NCBI GenBank assembly: GCA_036502295.1
Contig: DASXYU010000042.1
Location: forward strand, 1-15,829
Direction: 5' to 3'
Origin: DASXYU01 sp036502295
GTDB taxonomy: Bacteria > Actinomycetota > Actinomycetes > Mycobacteriales > Jatrophihabitantaceae
DNA: 15,829 nt
The translations under genes and the position numbers were made by a program. The notes under the pieces are model-generated. The model was not told where the DNA came from, searched no databases, and was given only the letters and a program-made list of their open reading frames with translations. Shown here in pieces: positions 13,175 through 15,829 of the stretch; the first letter of the stretch is position 1; each line of letters opens with the position of its first letter.

Positions 13175-14608
13175 ATGCCAGCGGCGATCGATGCAGAGCC
13201 GGGCATCCTTGATCGGCATGTCGCTTTCATCGCAGCACTGCGCGAAGCCGGGCTCGCGGTATCAGTCGCCGAATCGATCGATGCGGCCGGCGCCTTCGGC
13301 GAGGTGGATCTGCTGCACCGCGAGTCGTTGCGTGCCGCGTATGCGGCAACAGTCGTCAAGCGGCAGATTCACCGTGCCGTCTTTGACGCCCTCTTCGATC
13401 TCTACTATCCCGCGCTGAGCGGCGATGGCATCGCCGCCGAGCAGTCCAGCGGTGCCGCCGAGGCCGCGAATGCTCCGGTGCCGACCTCCAACAAATGGGA
13501 CGTCAACGACCCGACCCGGCTCCGGCTACGCGACGATCTTGCCGACTATCTGAGCACCGGTGACGAGCCGACAGGCACGGCGGTCGCTCGCACGGCGGTC
13601 GCGGCCTTCCCGGTGCCCAGTGTCACCGGAACCGGGCGGCTGAACTGGTCGCGGCAGTACGTGATGGAACGCCTCTCGCCGCAGACGCTCTTCGCCGAAC
13701 TCATCGCGGCGCTGCTCGATGGCGCCAGCGACGCAACGTCTGAGGCGATTGCGCGGGCGACGCTCGACAGGCGCCTCGAACGATTCGTCGCGATGGTGGA
13801 GAACGAAGTTCGTCGCCGTGTCGCGGAGCGCGACGGCGTGGAGCGGACCGCGCCGAACGCGAAGAAGTCGATCGACTCGATTCCGCTGATCTCGGCAACG
13901 AAGAAGGAACTCGAAGAGATCCGGCGCGAGATCCAGCCGTTGGCGCGCCGCCTCGCTGCACGGCTGAAGCAGAAGCAACGCCGAGGCAGCAGCGGCCAGC
14001 TCGACATGCGACACACGATCCGGGAGTCGCTCTCCACCGGTGGGGTTCCGGTGAACGTGCGCTACAAGCCGAAGCGACCCCGACGAATGGATCTCGTGGT
14101 GATCTGCGACGTGAGCGGCTCGGTGGCCGCGTTCGCGCACTTCACGCTGCTGCTCGTCTACGCGCTGCGCGAGCAGTTCACCCGCGTGCGGACGTTCGCC
14201 TTCGTCGATGAGATCGATGAGGTGACGGGTTTCTTCGCTCCGGGTGGCGATCCCGCCGAGGCAGTGCGCCTGATGGGGGAGAAGGCGAAGGTCACCGGAG
14301 TCAATGGGCGCACCGACTACGGCGTTGCGCTGACGCACTTCGAGGATCGCTGGGCCGACGCCCTCGGGCGTAGGACGACGCTGCTCATCCTCGGCGATGC
14401 GCGTACCAACTATGGCCGTACGGAGATCCCGACGCTGCAGGCGATGGTCTCTCGCGCGCATCGTGCGTACTGGCTCAATCCCGAGTACAACCGCATGTGG
14501 GACGTGGGTGACTCGGTTGCGGCAAAGTACGCCGAGGTGCTGCCGATGGTCGAATGCCGAAACCTCGCTCAGCTCGCAGCGTTCGTTCGCGATTTGGCTG
14601 ACGACTGA
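13175..14608 (+). CDS. VWA-domain protein, CoxE-like partner of MoxR ATPase
   Basis: This 477-residue cytosolic protein ends in a von Willebrand A domain (about 300-470). The metal-ion-dependent adhesion site is intact: D312, S314 and S316 in CDVSGSVA, T380/D381 in GRTDYG and D408 in LGDAR. The N-terminal 300 residues are mostly helical and charged, with a basic stretch ARLKQKQRRGSSG (261-273) before the VWA domain, as in CoxE-like proteins. It starts five bases after the MoxR stop, so the pair is one operon and probably one complex in which the VWA protein presents substrates. It converges with the minus-strand gene, with a single base between the two stop codons. The function of the pair here is unknown. 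Confidence 0.9.
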   Translation: MPAAIDAEPGILDRHVAFIAALREAGLAVSVAESIDAAGAFGEVDLLHRESLRAAYAATVVKRQIHRAVFDALFDLYYPALSGDGIAAEQSSGAAEAANAPVPTSNKWDVNDPTRLRLRDDLADYLSTGDEPTGTAVARTAVAAFPVPSVTGTGRLNWSRQYVMERLSPQTLFAELIAALLDGASDATSEAIARATLDRRLERFVAMVENEVRRRVAERDGVERTAPNAKKSIDSIPLISATKKELEEIRREIQPLARRLAARLKQKQRRGSSGQLDMRHTIRESLSTGGVPVNVRYKPKRPRRMDLVVICDVSGSVAAFAHFTLLLVYALREQFTRVRTFAFVDEIDEVTGFFAPGGDPAEAVRLMGEKAKVTGVNGRTDYGVALTHFEDRWADALGRRTTLLILGDARTNYGRTEIPTLQAMVSRAHRAYWLNPEYNRMWDVGDSVAAKYAEVLPMVECRNLAQLAAFVRDLADD

Positions 14609-14609
14609 A

Positions 14610-15829
14610 CTACTTCGCCTTGAACGACCACGCGACCTTCTTGCTGCCGTTGTGGGTGATGCTGAGCTTGTAGGTCTTGCCCTTCTTCAGCGGCGTGCCG
14701 GGGATGACGAAGACTGCATCGTAGAGCAGGGCCTGCGCCACCGAGATCCATGCACGGTCAGCCTTGAATCCCTTGCGTTGCACAAGGCAGCTGGGGACCT
14801 CCTTGCCGTTCTCGGTGAGGACGGCTTTCGCCGAGCTGATCTTCACCCCGGTCTGCAGGATGATCGGAAGTCCCACTCCGATTCGCCACCGGAGTAGGAG
14901 CGGATCGTCGTGGCCTTGCCGGGTGCCGGGAACCGCAACACCGGCGAGGTCTGCCCGCGCGTGCTGAACATCGCGTCTGGCCAGACGGCACCGTAGCCGT
15001 CCTTCGCCGCGTAGCCGGCCACCGACGCGGTGCGACTAAGCAGGCTCAACGCGTGGAACGGGGCGGCGGCGAGCTGAGTGATCGGGCTGCCCCCGAGTGC
15101 GAGATCGGAGCTGCGTCCCGCCTCGTCGCCATCCTTCGTGTAGTACTTGCTGCTCTTCGTCTCTTCGTGGCTCAAGTAGCCCTGGTGGACCAGGTAGTTG
15201 ACGTGCTTGGCGTCCTTCTTGCTGAGGACGGTGTACTCGGCGACCGGCGAAGCACCCGCAGTTGCTCGCACCGAGTTCAAGGTCCTCAACCACGTAGGTA
15301 CGGCGGCTGCCTTCACTGTGTAGCGCGTCGGGGCGGAGTAGATCGTGCTGCCGTCCGCACCGAGCGTGGCGGCGATCCGTACTTCGTATGTGCCCGACGT
15401 GGACTCCCAGACGCCCCGCGTGTCCGGCTGTGTGACCCAGTTGGTGGTGCCGATCTTGCGCGACTCGAGGACGACCTCGTCGACAGCATCCTGCGGCAGC
15501 GCTGAGGTCTTCGCCTCGTCGAGCAGCAGCGGACGCGCGATCGAGGAGAAGGCGAGTGTCAGGCTGAGCTGTGGCAGGGTCGTAAAGCTCAGCGAGGTGT
15601 CGTCCTGGTATTTGCGCGCAACCGGCGGGCACGGCACCGTTGGTATCGGCAAGAGTGACCGTTCCGGACACCGTGAGAGGCGCGCCGTAGGCCACCTGCC
15701 TTTCAGAGGGTGGCCTGAGGTGCACGTAGACGTTGCCGGTCGGGGTCACGCCGTCCCCCGTGCAGTTCGCGACGGCTATGGTGGCGGTCTGCGTGCCGGC
15801 GGCGAGCACCGTGGTGGCCGTGACGACGG
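14610..15829 (-). pseudogene. Frameshifted secreted Ig-like/CAP-domain protein, 5' end missing
   Basis: One protein can be followed through three frames on the minus strand. From 15829 to about 15635 it reads VVTATTVLAAGTQTATIAVA (resembling part of a signal peptide) and an Ig-like start, YGAPLTVSGTVTLADTNGAV. From about 15635 to 14890 it continues in a second frame with a beta-rich segment (SGTYEVRIAATLGADGSTIY), then a CAP/SCP-like domain: LNSVRATAGASPVAEY, NYLVHQGYLSHEETKSS, PFHALSLLSRTASVAGYA. From about 14890 it ends in a third frame with VGLPIILQTGVKISSAKAV and a final beta domain to the stop at 14610-14612. Each break joins coherent sequence, so each is a small indel, either real decay or sequencing error. 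Without them it would be a secreted, probably cell-wall-associated protein of over 400 residues. The role is unknown. Confidence 0.75.

Overview
The window looks like chromosomal DNA of a high-GC actinobacterium. Evidence: frequent GTG starts, TAnnnT -10 boxes (several so close to the start codon that leaderless mRNAs are likely), and a gene order pgsA-like / gcvH / FHA (GarA) / MerR / bifunctional nuclease / MerR / gcvP that, from general knowledge, matches the Mycobacterium tuberculosis Rv1822-Rv1832 neighbourhood. The genus cannot be fixed from the sequence.

Layout. (1) 1-1353: an apparently complete IS481-family insertion sequence, transposase on the minus strand, 26-bp imperfect terminal inverted repeats (TGT...ACA) whose outer left end is base 1 of the window. 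(2) 1547-4759: a plus-strand ABC exporter plus two-component module (ATPase, six-helix permease, short histidine kinase without membrane segments, NarL-type regulator), with overlapping or nearly touching genes. It resembles known antibiotic or cell-envelope stress export modules. (3) 4854-8825: a CDP-alcohol phosphatidyltransferase, the glycine cleavage H protein, a GarA-like FHA protein carrying an N-terminal zinc ribbon, a MerR regulator, a DUF151 bifunctional nuclease and a second MerR regulator. (4) 8845-11858: a single-aptamer glycine riboswitch followed by gcvP. (5) 11882-14608: a Zur-type zinc repressor, then a MoxR AAA+ ATPase and a CoxE-like VWA protein. (6) 14610-15829: on the minus strand and running off the window, a secreted-type protein with Ig-like and CAP/SCP-like domains, broken by two apparent frameshifts.

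How it fits together. GcvH and GcvP are two of the glycine cleavage subunits, and the riboswitch ties gcvP expression to glycine. GarA-type FHA proteins control 2-oxoglutarate and glutamate metabolism in relatives, so carbon/nitrogen flux is a shared theme of the core block. The two MerR genes probably act locally; TTGAG/CTCAA-type dyads lie upstream of the second one and possibly of garA. The ABC/two-component block and the IS look like accessory material next to the conserved core. No CRISPR array, tRNA, rRNA or prophage was seen, and I found no clearly undescribed system. The points most worth a second look are the zinc-ribbon GarA, the sensor-less kinase module, the inward-facing terminator in the IS, the riboswitch architecture and the MerR operator cluster.
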